Assembly: GCA_002633025.1 (NCBI GenBank)
Contig: NMRB01002041.1
Coordinates: 55,743 to 119,742, forward strand
Length of the DNA: 64,000 nucleotides
Direction of reading: 5' to 3'
Origin: Notospermus geniculatus
Lineage: Eukaryota; Nemertea; Pilidiophora; Heteronemertea; Lineidae
Of this stretch, positions 42,700-55,240 are shown one piece after another. The first letter of the stretch is position 1. Each line of letters begins with the position of its first letter. The position numbers were made by a program, and so were the translations under genes. The notes beneath the pieces are model-generated. The model was not told the origin of the DNA. It searched no databases and was given only the letters and a program-made list of their open reading frames with translations.

Positions 42700-45600
42700 A
42701 TGGCGCTCGGCAAAATGGATGTCATGGAGGCTGCAATCCCTCTTGATTGGCAACTTGTTGCTCAAACTCTCCTCTATTACACGTCTGTTGCCCTCGGTTT
42801 GGTGGTTGCAATCCCCACTGGAGTAACCGTTGTAAGAATCTAAACGGGTGTTATTCTTTTTTGTTGCTTCGAACTCTTAAAATGTCGGCATGAAAAAGGG
42901 GGAGGACACTGCGTGCGCGTTTCTTTTTCAACCTCGGTCCCAGTAGGCCTAGAGTAGTTTTGTGTGTATATTCCGCATACATCATGTACACAGTATTTCA
43001 GTTAGCTGGTTAGGCCTTCCTCCAAGTCCAAGGGCCTATCTACATCTATGGGCATCTGTAAAGGCCCGTCACATATCCACTCCGGCCGGGGCCGTACCGT
43101 ACAGCGAGTAAAAACAGACAGATTATTGCCCTGATCCCCGACCCCCGGGGAATGAAAACCGTAAGGCCTAAAAAAAAAAAGGTGTGGTTCCGGTAACCCG
43201 ACCGACCCTAATTTTTGCCCCTCAAATTCCCTACTCAACTTTTTTTATTGACCATTTTCAACCATAAACAAAACCCATGTGCTCTCTGCACCATAAATAA
43301 CCTGCGACGAACTCTTCCAACGATGTCTGAAAAGAACTGAAGGCTTCTTGTCAACCTTGGTGGTAGCATTCAGTTTGATAGATATGGCCTCCACCAGAAA
43401 TTAGTATTTACACCAGACATCTCTAATATTTACACCTACATGCAATATAAAATGCTAAGTTCAGGCCTCTCCATTGCATGAAGAGCACTACACCCTGTAT
43501 TTTTTACCCTATTTTGGGCATCCCAATTTTTCTCTTTTTTTGCATAGTGACGATATGGCTACGTTTTAATCCAGAATAAGAACATCGCAAATAAATTGGC
43601 AAAACTCATTTTTTCCCAAGAAATGTGTGATAACATGTGGATTTCCTTTGTTCATTGTCTAATAATGGTATATTTTCAATTTTTTTGAATTTACAGATCG
43701 TATTTTTGGCACTGAACCCTATTTTGGGCATATTTTTTCAGGGCTTATTTTGGGCATGTGCCCAATTCACTACACCCTTAAACGGCCTGAGAAGCATGTA
43801 ATGGAGAGGCCTGNNNNNNNNNNNNNNNNNNNNNNNNNNNNNNNNNNNNNNNNNNNNNNNNNNNNNNNNNNNNNNNNNNNNNNNNNNNNNNNNNNNNNNN
43901 NNNNNNNNNNNNNNNNNNNNNNNNNNNNNNNNNNNNNNNNNNNNNNNNNNNNNNNNNNNNNNNNNNNNNNNNNNNNNNNNNNNNNNNNNNNNNNNNNNNN
44001 NNNNNNNNNNNNNNNNNNNNNNNNNNNNNNNNNNNNNNNNNNNNNNNNNNNNNNNNNNNNNNNNNNNNNNNNNNNNNNNNNNNNNNNNNNNNNNNNNNNN
44101 NNNNNNNNNNNNNNNNNNNNNNNNNNNNNNNNNNNNNNNNNNNNNNNNNNNNNNNNNNNNNNNNNNNNNNNNNNNNNNNNNNNNNNNNNNNNNNNNNNNN
44201 NNNNNNNNNNNNNNNNNNNNNNNNNNNNNNNNNNNNNNNNNNNNNNNNNNNNNNNNNNNNNNNNNNNNNNNNNNNNNNNNNNNNNNNNNNNNNNNNNNNN
44301 NNNNNNNNNNNNNNNNNNNNNNNNNNNNNNNNNNNNNNNNNNNNNNNNNNNNNNNNNNNNNNNNNNNNNNNNNNNNNNNNNNNNNNNNNNNNNNNNNNNN
44401 NNNNNNNNNNNNNNNNNNNNNNNNNNNNNNNNNNNNNNNNNNNNNNNNNNNNNNNNNNNNNNNNNNNNNNNNNNNNNNNNNNNNNNNNNNNNNNNNNNNN
44501 NTGGAATATGGGTAGAGTACATCTTTTTATTGATTTTGAAAGCAGGGATGATTGCTGTTATTTGATAAATATGGGAAAGAAGTTTCTACAAATCGGTTGT
44601 GAAAATTAATCACTTTTAATAGGGTAACTTTACCACAAAATATTTCTATGACCAACTTCAGTCAATTAAAATTTTTTGCATTATATGGAAAGAGAAAGTT
44701 CTGAGGATCATTTTACCGCAAACCAAATCAAATTTGAGTATATATTAACCAAATTATGTGGATTTCTTTACAAGAGGGTCATTTTGAGAAAATCGCAAAA
44801 ATGTGTTTGTATTCCAATGCATTTTCCAGTTAATTGCTGACGATAATAGGTGATTATCTCCGTAATTAAACAAGTTAGTCACAAACAGTTTGTTGTATAT
44901 TGTAGGGTTGGGCATGATACTTCACTGGGGTAAATGTTGAAAAATGGCCATTTTTTGCCCTGCAACACTTTTTGGACCAACTTATGACATGCGACCTTTT
45001 ACAATAGACTTAAGGTCGACCTTAACGTTAAGGAACGTTCTAGAATACGGGCCTATGTCTTTTATCATCGTCCACCACCACGAATCATCATTGATTCAGT
45101 GCCACTGTTGGATAAGTCAGTGGTAAATAATCCATGCCGCAGTTACCTAATAATGATGTTAGGGTAACTTGGTTTACTTTCTGTGAGCCTATAGCAAATC
45201 CAAGGTCGTGCTCAGTCAACTGGTAAATACTGTGGTTTGTGGTTTGATCATTGTGTTTACTTTGTGTTGTCTGTTGTACAGGCCGGGCACTTTGCCCATG
45301 TTGAAGTTAGGGTGAACCATACTTTAAGGTGTGTTGTATCTTTGAATTCTTGTTACTTTCAGAATAATTTCGGGGGAAAATGCATCTTATATGGCTCTTT
45401 CGATTGGAAAAATGCGACATATTTCACATACAGTTTTGGAAGTCTGAGCACGTGTAACTTCCTGATATATCTTGGCGTCTTTGCAAGTATCTTCTATGCA
45501 CTTGCCATGGGAGTGTACCATACATATGCTGTGTGCAAAAGGGATAAAACCATAGGGTAAGCTAATGTTCGTGAATTTCAAGAGGAAATGTCCATTTATT

Positions 45601-47822
45601 ACCGGTAAACCATTTTGCTACAGCTGTCTCTATAAATCTAACCACAATAGGCATACTGGACAACCTGTTTTTCCGGACGGCATTTATTGAAACATATTCG
45701 TGAGTTTCGAATACCAGTATATCAGTACAATGTTTCCGCCAGAGGGTACTAAGGGTACTATGCTGGTACCCTCAGAGGAACAAAAAAGGGCAATTTTCTT
45801 TAATTTCATGGGGTTTTTCCTGATTTTGAAGAAATTAGTACCCTCAAAAAAATTTATGGCAGAAACCCTGCAATAAGTGAATAGTTCTTCATAATCATAG
45901 CCCTGATCACATTGTCATTTTCATGTCCATCAAATTATACGAGCAGTACCGGTAACTATCCTGATCAAATGCATGAATTCAGTCTGGCTAGATACTGCTC
46001 ATCCAACTGATTTAATTATGTACCCTAATGTACTGTTTTAGATGTGGTGATACTCACATTTTTCATTTGATTTTTGCAGAACACAGATGTGGATCATGCC
46101 ATTTATTTTCATCAACTCTGTTGTAACAGTTGTGATATTCATAGCGGCGTGTGTGGCCAGTGTTGGTTTCAATCAGTGGTGTCAACAGTTCATGTCTGGG
46201 AAGGATCAAAAGGCCTTCATCAAAAGGTAGAAATACCCTTTCGTTGTTAATAATGAGTTGATGTTCTGCTTTTGTCAAGGGAGAAAATCTTATACCGGTA
46301 CTGTCACAGTTCTTCTGGCACAGGCAAAGTCAATGACATTACGATCAGGCACCCAACGCATACCATAAAGTTAAAGTTAAAGTTTGGGTTTATAGTCTGA
46401 TATCAATAATTCAGTAGAGGGGTCATCCAACTTTACACTTTAACCCCAGTCTATCCTGAGACCTTCCAGTAGAACTCAGATGAGCTGCTCATTCAGCTCT
46501 ACAATCCGAGCATTTCCGACTGGTACCCATTTAAAAGTTAAAAGTTAAAGTTGGGTTTATAGTCTGATATCAACAACGGTAGAGGTGTCATCCGACTTTA
46601 CACTTTAACCCCAGTCTATCCTGAAACCTTTCAGTAGAACTCAGATGAGCTGCTCATTCAGCGCTACAATCTGAGCATTTCCGACCGGTACCCATTTATA
46701 CACCTGGGTGGAGAGAGGCCAGTAAGGCAAAGAGACCTGCCCAAAGTCTCACGCCAGCAGCGGGATTCGAACCCGGGATCCTCTGACCGCTAGTCGGAGG
46801 CCCGAACCACTACACCACCGTGGCTCCACACCATGTATACATGTATACAGCTGGGTGGAGAGACAAGGCAGAGAGACTTCCCCAAAGTCTCACGCCCAGT
46901 GGGATTCAAACCCAGGACCCTCTGACCACTAGTTGGAGACCCGAACCACTACACCACCGTGGCTCCTCCTCAGCAAGCTGGAATGGGCAGTTTATTAAAT
47001 ATGATGATAGATGAAATCTAGAATGCACCAACCGGTGTGGTGCAAGGGTTGGGTTATAATAGTAAATTACATCTCCTCATTCGTAATAAAAAATGTCTTT
47101 TTCAGCTGTCGTGACGGTCAGGCATCTTCTTGGAATTGGAATCTCTCCAAAAAGTCAAAGGTCTATGCTGGAACGTATTATGATTACATGACTGTAGTAC
47201 AGGTATGAACTTTTGTAGGCCTAGGCTACATGCCAAAGATTGTTTGAAATCTCAATTCTTTGCTTAGTCTAGACACACTTGATGTGCACCAAACCCAGAA
47301 TGTGCAAAAACGCTGTGAGTGTAGTCACCAATTCCATATGAGGGACGACTTTGTTGCGCATCTTTGCTGACATACAATGTACAGTTATGGGTAACAACAG
47401 GTCATATGTGGTCCTCCACCACAAAACCAGTCGGAAGTCGCACAGAAATTCAGCCTAAACGTACTGAGGTGACACCTGGAGATAAGACAGAAATAGACAC
47501 TCGGACTTCACAACAGACTGACAGTACTGAAATTGACAAGATACGTACATGTAATTTGGTCCCAAGCTGCCAACCTCAGAGTGACTCAGACTTCCAACTG
47601 GATTTGTGCTGGGTATTCATGAAGTTTTTCTTTGTTCATCCCTTATTCATTTTCTTTGTTTCATTTCAGACGGCCTCTTGGGTAGCCTTCTTTATCTGGT
47701 TAGCTCAGTTCATCCTCTGTGTCCTACGGATGTTGCGAAATCGTTGGATCCGTCTGAGGGATTCTTACTATGAAGAACCTACAGATAGGTCTACTATTGT
47801 GGATGAAGAACCCACAGCCTAG
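42700..47822 (+). CDS. TMEM179/TMEM179B family four-pass membrane protein
   Basis: Five coding exons join in frame to 240 aa: 42700-42831, 45363-45556, 46080-46226, 47106-47202 and 47670-47822, all GT-AG. Four hydrophobic segments lie at about 17-41, 75-97, 113-138 and 191-212. Motifs shared with the TMEM179 family are GGKCILYGSF after TM1, ASVGFNQWC at the end of TM3 and TASWVAFFIWLAQF in TM4. A long loop with paired cysteines sits between TM3 and TM4. The C-terminus is acidic (DEEPTA). The molecular function of this family is not established. Met codons at 42715 and 42724 are alternative starts; 42700 is chosen because MAL starts are usual in the family. Whether it is closer to TMEM179 or TMEM179B cannot be settled by eye. 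Intron 1 contains a 688-bp sequence gap. Confidence 0.85.
43814..44501. other. assembly gap (688 N)
   Basis: A run of N within TMEM179 intron 1. The exons on either side join in phase 0, so no coding exon needs to be missing. Confidence 0.98.
45117..45325. repeat. TIR element, CCCTAACTTCAACATGG family, truncated
   Basis: The right end TGTTGAAGTTAGGGTGAA is present near 45300-45316 and internal sequence matches 667-940 in inverted order. The left end is degraded. It ends about 40 bp before TMEM179 exon 2. Confidence 0.6.
46370..46975 (-). repeat. tRNA-derived SINEs, two partial copies with a duplicated body
   Basis: On the - strand two heads read GGAGCCACGGTGGTGTAGTG at about 46825 and 46966, each followed by a B-box GGTTCGAATCCC-type sequence (degraded to GGTTTGAATCC in the second). 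Downstream, a body segment with GGGTTTATAGTCTGATATCA is present twice in tandem (about 46385 and 46551). It lies in TMEM179 intron 3. Confidence 0.75.
47408..47614. repeat. TIR MITE, CCACAAAACCAGTC family
   Basis: The left end CTCCACCACAAAACCAGTCG and a degraded inverse (CAACTGGATTTGTG) lie in TMEM179 intron 4. Closest relative is 7505-7705. Confidence 0.65.
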
Positions 47823-49262
47823 ATGTCTGTATTCTTCTATTGTCCTGTAATGGGGAACCGGCGTGCCCAAAGGAGGGGCTGGGGAACAACTCAGTTTTAA
47901 CACAAAAGCGCATGGACTGCGACGTTGAAAATGTCATTGACGTCGCGCATTGTTCGTGACGTTATGTGCGATGCGTCATTGGCAGTCAGTGACGTTGCTA
48001 TTCGGTCTGTTGTTTACGCTAAAATAGTCAATTTTATCAATGAAATTCAACATGTTCCTGCTTGAATTTTCATTTGAAAACATTCAGATACATAGTTCTA
48101 AACTTGATGATAAATGTGTAAAATTCGAAATTCAATGGACTACATGTACTTCAGGTATATTAGGGATAGAAGTAGGGTGTAGTTTCAGAATTAAATGGCA
48201 AATAACGTTGGCTTGACTTTCGACGTCATAGTTTTAACTGAGTTGTTCGTCAGCGACATGTCACGGATTAGTTCCGCCGGATCCTCATTGGAAACTTGTG
48301 GGATGGTGCAGTTTTATCCACATTAAAACTTGAATGACATTTTCTAAAAAGTATGATAAATTTACATGTATTCTCAGTGTCTAATTTGATAGCTTGATTC
48401 TATTCTAATCACTGGCACAGATCAAAAATCAAAATATTTTGATATACTTTCTCCAAAGGATGATTCCTTGCTGCCCTGCTTTTGTTGATAGCAGTTTTGG
48501 AGAATTGTTATTGTATCTTATCATGCTCGCCAGGGATCAAAGTTCATATTCTGAAAAAGCAGATTTTGGTTGAACAGGCCAAAAAATCAAGTCTCACACA
48601 ATACATGTATAAAATGCATTAGGACANTGGGTATATAGACACCATAAGGCCTTGCTTGGATGGTTTCCCTATGAAGTAAGATGTAGTGTTTCATGATTTA
48701 TCCCAGATGCCAGCATTTAATCTACATAAGTATCAACTTGCCATCTCTTCTCTCAGTTCTGAACAGCTACGTCTGAAGAGGTAGGCCTACTGATGTGTGT
48801 CTTCTCCAAATGAGTATTAGTGAAAATTTCGGGATTCCTGTCTTTTTAGAGCGTAGATTACTAAAATTGACTCTTCTATGTGTATTGAAATTCTGTACAT
48901 GTGCTTTTATAGAAGATTGATGATTATTTCTTGACTTATCTACCCCCAGAGTCTAGCAGACGGCATCTTTTGTCAAGGTTTTCTCACATTCCATAGTACC
49001 GCAGTGCTCGACAAATTGGTTGCCTGGGCGCCTGGGAATGTCAGAAAAACTTCTGGGCAAGCTCAAAGTCTTCGAGCACTTGTCGGTGGGCCAGTACTGA
49101 AATAAAACGTATCTTTCAATACAATCAAGAAATATAACCATCAGGCAAGTGACAATTCAGTCCAGGCAAGCAGAAATTTACGTTGAGGTTGCCCGTGGGC
49201 AAGTGAGCAAAAATCTGATTTGTTGAGCACTGTACTGATTGTACATGTATTGATTAAATAAA
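47823..49262 (+). other. TMEM179 3' UTR and flank
   Basis: No further open frame of interest. AATAAA occurs near 49256, just left of a TIR element. A single-N join is at 48627. The true transcript end cannot be read from the sequence. Confidence 0.4.
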
Positions 49263-49747
49263 TACTCTAACCTCTTAGATGTAAAACCAGTTCCAAATAT
49301 TCCAGTCAAGGCCTAGGACCACCCACTATTTATGATCTTTTTGAGGGTATTGTGTTTTGGGCAGTGATCACCAGGTCGTGACAACCTCAGTTCGCCATGT
49401 AATAGTGTGAGTTGAGGACCACTGATGTAATGCGTACCACCGTCTCCTGCACCGCATTGTGTGTCATTGGTAATTGTACAGCTTGATGACGTAAGATGTG
49501 CCATCAAGGTCACAACTGTGGTCCGTTTCTTCAAATTTCTTGCATCAGGAACCCCATTTTCCTATAAAAGAGCCATGTCAACCCAAACAATATGTCTTGA
49601 ATGAGCAAGCAGACGTTCATGACTTGGCCAACAGAATATCTGGCCAATCAGAGAGCAATGCATGTTCCCTTCTCACTGCATAATAATTGGAGGCGGTCTT
49701 GAACCAAGTTAATGAACCGGTCTTACATCTAAGAGGTTAGAGTATTT
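49260..49747. repeat. TIR element, ACTCTAACCTCTTAGATG ends
   Basis: AAATACTCTAACCTCTTAGA at the left and its inverse TCTAAGAGGTTAGAGTATTT at the right enclose about 430 bp of non-coding DNA. Confidence 0.8.
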
Positions 49748-50129
49748 GAAAGTTTCTTCTTTCAAACTTCTGAAGAATGTTTCTTCAAATTTTCTTCCGC
49801 TCATTTCCATGCCTGTCGGAAACCTTACGGAAGATACATGTACAGTGTCTGCTCAAACCTGGGGGCAGATGAGTTATGAGGTATTTTCCTCTGCAGTGTT
49901 TCTGGAATGTCAAGAGATGCAATACGAGGTGTTTCTTTGGATGTGTCATGCTGAATGTTTATGAAAGTGCTGTATTTTGTAAGTTTGTTGGTTGGTTTAA
50001 CTACGGAAGGTCTTTTTTGTGGTACATTTGTATGAATCGAACAGAGTGTTAATGGTTAATATCCTAGCTGCCAATTTCATATTGATGCGTGTCTCTGTGA
50101 AATATCTCCCTATTAATAGACGATTCTAG

Positions 50130-50326
50130 AATTAGCAGATCTGTGCACTTCTGCCGAAATCTCAACCAGAACCTCGATCTGAAACAGGTGACATGACGCA
50201 ATCCATGATTTAGCTATGGTCGACTCTGACCAACGTCTTCGAAGTCACTGTCGTGGGGTTGTCTGCATCACGTCATTCAGTTTCAGATCGAGGTTGTGGT
50301 TGAGATTTCGGCAGAAGTGTGCAGAT
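50130..50326. repeat. hairpin element, GCACTTCTGCCGAAATCTCA arms
   Basis: The arms of about 45 bp (GCACTTCTGCCGAAATCTCA, then AACCTCGATCTGAAAC) are inverted around a 75-bp spacer. Non-coding. Confidence 0.8.
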
Positions 50327-50929
50327 CTTTGTCGTTTGCGTCAATTTGAGAACGGTCTTTGGTCATTTCTTTTTCTGCTCTTTCTGGACTAATTGACCAC
50401 TGCCCATTTGTATGACCACAATAGGCAGTCTTTGCATCATATCAGTATCTGTCATATCTGATGCAGGTATTCGAGTTGCTAGGGCCCTGATTTTGTTTGT
50501 ATTTACATGTACGTACCTATTAATTGTTGTAGACTATGTAAGAAAGTTATATACTAGACAGGGATGTAAAATTGAATAATGTGATTGCAGACACAGAACA
50601 TCAACAAAATTCCAAGTTTGCCGTTACGGATGTTTATATGGGGAGTCTTGGAATTGAAGCGTTCTCCATAGCCATTTGTTTCATCGGATAGTTAGCTTCT
50701 CTTTCATGATGATTGCAGTATCTATGTGGGAATCTGCTTCATTTGGTACATTATTTTTGTACATACGGTATTATGTATAAGATGAATCTCTGTGATTTTA
50801 TGAAACTGAAGATTTAAGGGTTGTTCACTCCGTACATTTGTATTTCAAAGAGTTAAGGGTTTGTCTCCATGTCGGGGTTTTCTACCAGGAGTTATATCTG
50901 TGTCATTGGTCTCAGCACACGTTGTAATA

Positions 50930-51388
50930 GTAGGGACCCACTGGCGACTTCTGCCCACGACAAGGGGCGAATCTGAAGTCGGCGATATTCCCTCGACAAG
51001 CTGCGATATTTAGCATTTGTGGTTTTTTGCGAGTTGTCAACTGGTCGCTGATTGGTCGAACACTCGCAGGCCTAGACGAAGTTAGATGCTCGTAGTTTCT
51101 TTGCACATTACTCGTAGCCAGTCGTAGATAGTCAAGGTTACTCTTCCATAACCAAGACCTACGATCCTGTATGACTATGTACGACATGGGTGCGACTATA
51201 TACGATGTAACTTCGACCCACTTCGACTACAATTTTGTTGTGGGCAGATTTTGAACTTTTTGAAAAATTTTCTGCAAGCCAGAGAATCATTGCGAACATA
51301 GACGACAGTCTAAGAGAACTGTTACGAGGAGTTACGATTTTTTCGTTCGTCCCTCGTCGCAGGCCAAAATTCACCAGTGGGACACTCT
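50930..51388. repeat. foldback element with CGTAG/CTTCGAC words
   Basis: The ends AGGGACCCACTGGCGA and TCACCAGTGGGACACT are loosely inverted. The interior repeats CTCGTAG, GTCGTAG and CTACGA-type words. Non-coding. Confidence 0.6.
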
Positions 51389-51860
51389 TATAATGAAACC
51401 AACATTGGTGAGTTCACCATTTAGAACCTCTTGTGGGAGAAAACTCACTTGTGGGGGGAGCGCCTTAACTCAAATTTGAACTTGTGTACATTATATAAAT
51501 GTTCAAATTATGTTTCCGTTCCTTTCACATTCTGAATCAGTATTTTGTGTTGTTGTATAGCTTACCGGTACATTTTGATTTTCCACTTTGATTAATACTG
51601 TCTCGATGCAGTTTTGTGAGTGGTTGTGAAAACCAATCAGGCCTAGTAGTTTTGACCTTAGCCTTGTACCCTTTTAACCCATGGCAGTGCCTAGATTCAA
51701 ACACCGGAACTCTTGAGTACAGAACACACTATTGATAAATCATCAGGTCAACGTGGTTTATAATGTAGTTCCGTCCATGATGCACTTCCCCAACTTTGAT
51801 TTTTGGTCGAGGAACGACATACAAATGGTGTAATATGTCCGTTCACTCACAAACTGCTTT

Positions 51861-52292
51861 GTCTTGGCCTGGAGGTCGAGCGGTCTAACTTTCAATCCTA
51901 ACAGGGTCAGTGTGTGTGTTCGATCCCCAGCCAGGACATGTATGTGAAAAGCTGTGAACCAATGGGGACACTAGCTCAACAGAGGGCAGCACACTGAAAC
52001 CCGGTCCTAATACAATGGACTCCTTTTGTGTGGGAAATTGATCAGGACCAGTTTCATTTCAATAGTTTTAACTACTAGTGACACCTATTGGAAAAGTCTG
52101 CTATCGTGCCCATTAGAGTCTGTCGGATGAGACTCAAAGCCGTGGTCCCTTGTACCTGAGTGTCTGTGCCAGGGCAAGTAAAAGACCCCACACAGGTGGA
52201 CAGTAGCCTGTCGTGGACTCCACACCGTATTATAAGCTTAAGATCCAAAAAGGGTTACGAAGCTTCAAATTATCTATCTATCTATCTATCTA
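51861..52292 (+). repeat. tRNA(Leu)-like SINE with an ATCT tail
   Basis: The head GGAGGTCGAGCGGTCTAAC resembles a type II tRNA, followed by GTTCGATCCCCAGCC (B box), a body of about 350 bp and a short (ATCT)n run at 52271-52292. It is not a functional tRNA gene. Confidence 0.7.
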
Positions 52293-52436
52293 ATCAAGAA
52301 TATATAAGTACCAAGAATGTACAACTCAAAATATGTGCCAAAAGTGAGTTTACTAATTTGCCCCTGGTGAACCTGTAACTGAAGGGNTTGATTGATTACT
52401 AAGTTGTACATTCTTGGTACTTATATATTCTTGATC
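52288..52436. repeat. inverted repeat flanking a single-N join
   Basis: The sequence ATATATAAGTACCAAGAATG (left) recurs inverted on the other side of the N at 52387. This could be a contig placed in the wrong orientation or a genuine short hairpin. Confidence 0.7.
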
Positions 52437-52710
52437 TAATCTATACGCACTCGCTCTCAAGACCTGAATGCACTGACGCGTTTTCACACCCTGCACCTAG
52501 TGCACAGGCAGAAAACCTTTGTTATTCCGCAACATGCTGTCCCAAACAATGGGCAAGGTCTAAAGTTTATAAAACGCTGGTTTCAGGGCATGAAAATGGG
52601 TTCAGACTTTCAGTGTCACGTCATCTCTTCAGCTGACAGAAGGCCTTCCTATGCAATAATTTTTTTCATAGTTTTCCTTGTTTATTAACAAGTTGATGGT
52701 GCTAGAGTAG

Positions 52711-53057
52711 TCCTAAAGCTATGCGCACACAGAGCTCAGTGCTTGCGCGATCTTAGCCACAGCCGTAATCCACGAAACCTTGCGACCACGCAGTCCTCTC
52801 AATGCTTGCGCCTCTGTGTGAACAGGAGGGTGCACGGATCTTTGCACGGCCTTGTGTCTTGTGGCTGGGCATATACGGCTGCGGCAAATATTTAAAAAAA
52901 CTAATATTTGCGATTCCGACTGCGCCTCGGGACGCAAGCACTACCTGCTTGCGGCCTTACGTCTACACAGAGATTTCTTGGGCCTTGCGTCCTCTCGAAG
53001 ACCCTTGCGGCTAAGATCGTGCAAGCAGTAAGCTCTGTTTGCACATAGCTTAGGACT
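52711..53057. repeat. foldback element built of CTTGCG words
   Basis: The ends TCCTAAAGCTATGCGCACAC and the inverse GTTTGCACATAGCTTAGGA are present. The interior is saturated with TTGCG/CGCAAG words. Confidence 0.75.
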
Positions 53058-53310
53058 CTTTTTCATAGATTATGCTTCTTGCATGCATTCACTGGAAGTG
53101 TGTGTTGGTGCACTGCATAAATCAATGTGCCTTGACCGTCATAGACTCTGTCTTCAAATCAGCGCAAAGTGAGATGTTAGAATGACAGGTGCCTTTTCAT
53201 AATTGATACTTTTCTTTGAGACCAGGTGGCAGCACTGTGGACTCTTCTGTTGCATTACGTGGCCTGATAGTCACTCTCAACATCACAGCATACGGCCAGA
53301 AATTCATTGG

Positions 53311-53420
53311 GTGGTATTCATAAAGACCAGCAAATGCTTTTGCTGAAAATTTGGATGTGTATTACAAAAATAATAAAAATTTTAAGTAAAAGCATTTGCT
53401 AGACTTTATGAATACACCCA
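53311..53420. repeat. hairpin MITE, GGTATTCATAAAG ends
   Basis: TATTCATAAAG.CCAGCAAATGC and its inverse enclose an AT-rich loop, 110 bp in all. It shares the ATTCATAAA end theme of the elements at 9288 and 37130. Confidence 0.8.
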
Positions 53421-53596
53421 ATATTTACAGGAATGATTTATTTAGCCGTTGTTGCTTTTTTTCTTTCTTTCTCTTGCATTTTGATTGTGTGAAGAAAACT
53501 GTCCTTGCCTATGGTATTAACCCGTTCAGGGAAAGCTTCAATTATAACAACATGGATTATGTTATCAGGAATCATATTCTTTACCGTCCCTTTAAT

Positions 53597-53862
53597 CCAA
53601 TAGAGCCCCTGCTGCCCTAAACCGCCCTGCCGTGAGCCGCCTAGAAGGCCACACCCTTTTCCTGACAAAAAACCCTATCAACTCTAATGTAGAAATCAAA
53701 ACCATCAATTACTACCGACAGCGCCACAAACCGCCATGTCACCAGACGCCAATACCGCCATAAACTGACTTGACTTGTCTTTCTATACAGCTTAATTCAT
53801 GGTGGTTTAGGGTGGTATGGGCTACAGATGGAAAGTGCCAAAACATAGTTGGCTCTATTGGG
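53597..53862. repeat. TIR MITE, CCAATAGAGCC ends
   Basis: CCAATAGAGCCCCTGCTGCC and the inverted right end GGCTCTATTGGG are present, with internal CCTAAACCGCC / GGTGGTTTAGGG. Non-coding. Confidence 0.65.
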
Positions 53863-54100
53863 TTAATTCACTTTGTTAATTTCAACAATTTCATACGTGC
53901 CAATAGCATGTGATGGGTAATCATGATTTTCATTTCTGCTGTCTCATGGTTTATTTACTGCTGGAATCATATTTTGCTCTCAAATAGTTGCCTTTGGAAA
54001 TACGTGTACTATAAAATCCTGGCTTCCTTGTGGATGTGTACATTATATTGTAGATCTAATTTGATAAATATCAAACTACAGTAGTTTTAGAAAAGGTTTA

Positions 54101-54215
54101 GGGCCATATTCTAGAAGCTTCCTTAACTCTAAGGTCTACCTTTAGCTATTGTTTGCAGGGCAGAATACAAAAGCTTAAAGTGGACCTTAGAGTTAAGGAG
54201 CCTTGTAGAACACGG
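54101..54215. repeat. hairpin MITE, GGGCCATATTCTAGAAG ends
   Basis: GGCCATATTCTAGAAGCTTC with TTAACTCTAAGG arms and its inverse TCCACTTTAAG..CCTTAGAGTTAA, ending GGGCC. A SINE-interrupted relative is at 27427-27791. Confidence 0.8.
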
Positions 54216-54255
54216 GCCTTAGTTTAAATGGAATTTCATGGTGAAGTGCTCTTGA

Positions 54256-54392
54256 TTCCTGGAATTCGTGACATAATCATCAGGAGAAATAATTGCTGAT
54301 ATCATCATCAGGGATAATCATTCCTGATGTCATCATCAGGAGTTATAATTCGTGAGATAATCATCAGGAATAAGTAATTCCTGATGTCAATA
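54256..54392. repeat. array of ATCATCAGGA / TCCTGATG words
   Basis: About 135 bp alternate ATCATCAGGAATAA and ATTCCTGATGTCATC in both orientations. It resembles the other word-built elements but has no clear TIRs. Confidence 0.6.
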
Positions 54393-55074
54393 AAAAAGAA
54401 GATCATCCTGGAATACATTTGATCCAGCTCTTTTCCAAAGTTCTCAAATGCAGTGCATTGTTATGAATCTCTTTCTCCGACACATAAAAAAGTGACACCA
54501 TAGCATACTAATTTGACATATTCATGAAATAACCTCATGATGTACATGTATATATTCCAGGTATTTCAAATTTAACAGACAATTGATCTATTAATTAAAT
54601 GTACCTTAAAAGATATATTCGACATTCATTTTGGGGGTAGTGTTACCAATACACTGTCAAGCACCACCAGTGACATCTGCTGTTCACAGGTGGCAGCACC
54701 GACATTTGTCAAAGGTTGCATCAAGACACCCAATGAATTCAATGGTACAATGCATAGTCAGAGCTTATGCATATATGTTGTAATCTCATCTGCTGAATAT
54801 TTTTACATTTGTAGCTTTATAGTTTCATACAGTTTTATAATAACCTGCCAGCTTTCTTCCCAAACCTGTTTTTGTGCACCTATCGGAAATAACTGTTTTT
54901 TGCACTGCAATGATCTGATCTGATCGGATCTCCCTTTTGTAAGCTAGTTCTTCCAGAGTTTAATAAATGCACATTTCGCCATGTATTAAATCCCTGTTTT
55001 GTCGTCATTATCATCACCATGCCTCCGTTGGAGGTCAGTCCAGTCTGCTGTCTCAGACTGGATCACGCCCTCTC

Positions 55075-55240
55075 AGTGGTCTCTCAGAGTGGTACCACAC
55101 CCTCTCAGGGGCATCTCAGAGTGGTACCACACCCTATCAGTGGCGTCTCAGAGTGGTACCACACCCTCTCAGTGGCATCTCAGAGTGGTACCACACCCTC
55201 TCAGTGGCATCTCAGAGTGGTACCACACCCTCTCAGGGGG
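55075..55240. repeat. 32-bp minisatellite, five units
   Basis: GGTACCACACCCTCTCAG recurs at 55091, 55123, 55155, 55187 and 55219, a constant 32-bp period. Each unit contains the palindrome GTGGTACCAC. It abuts the left end of the 55229-56762 element. Confidence 0.9.

Noticed and set aside
43750-44565. Open frames of 250-271 codons
   Set aside because: They consist almost entirely of N and are artefacts of the assembly gap.
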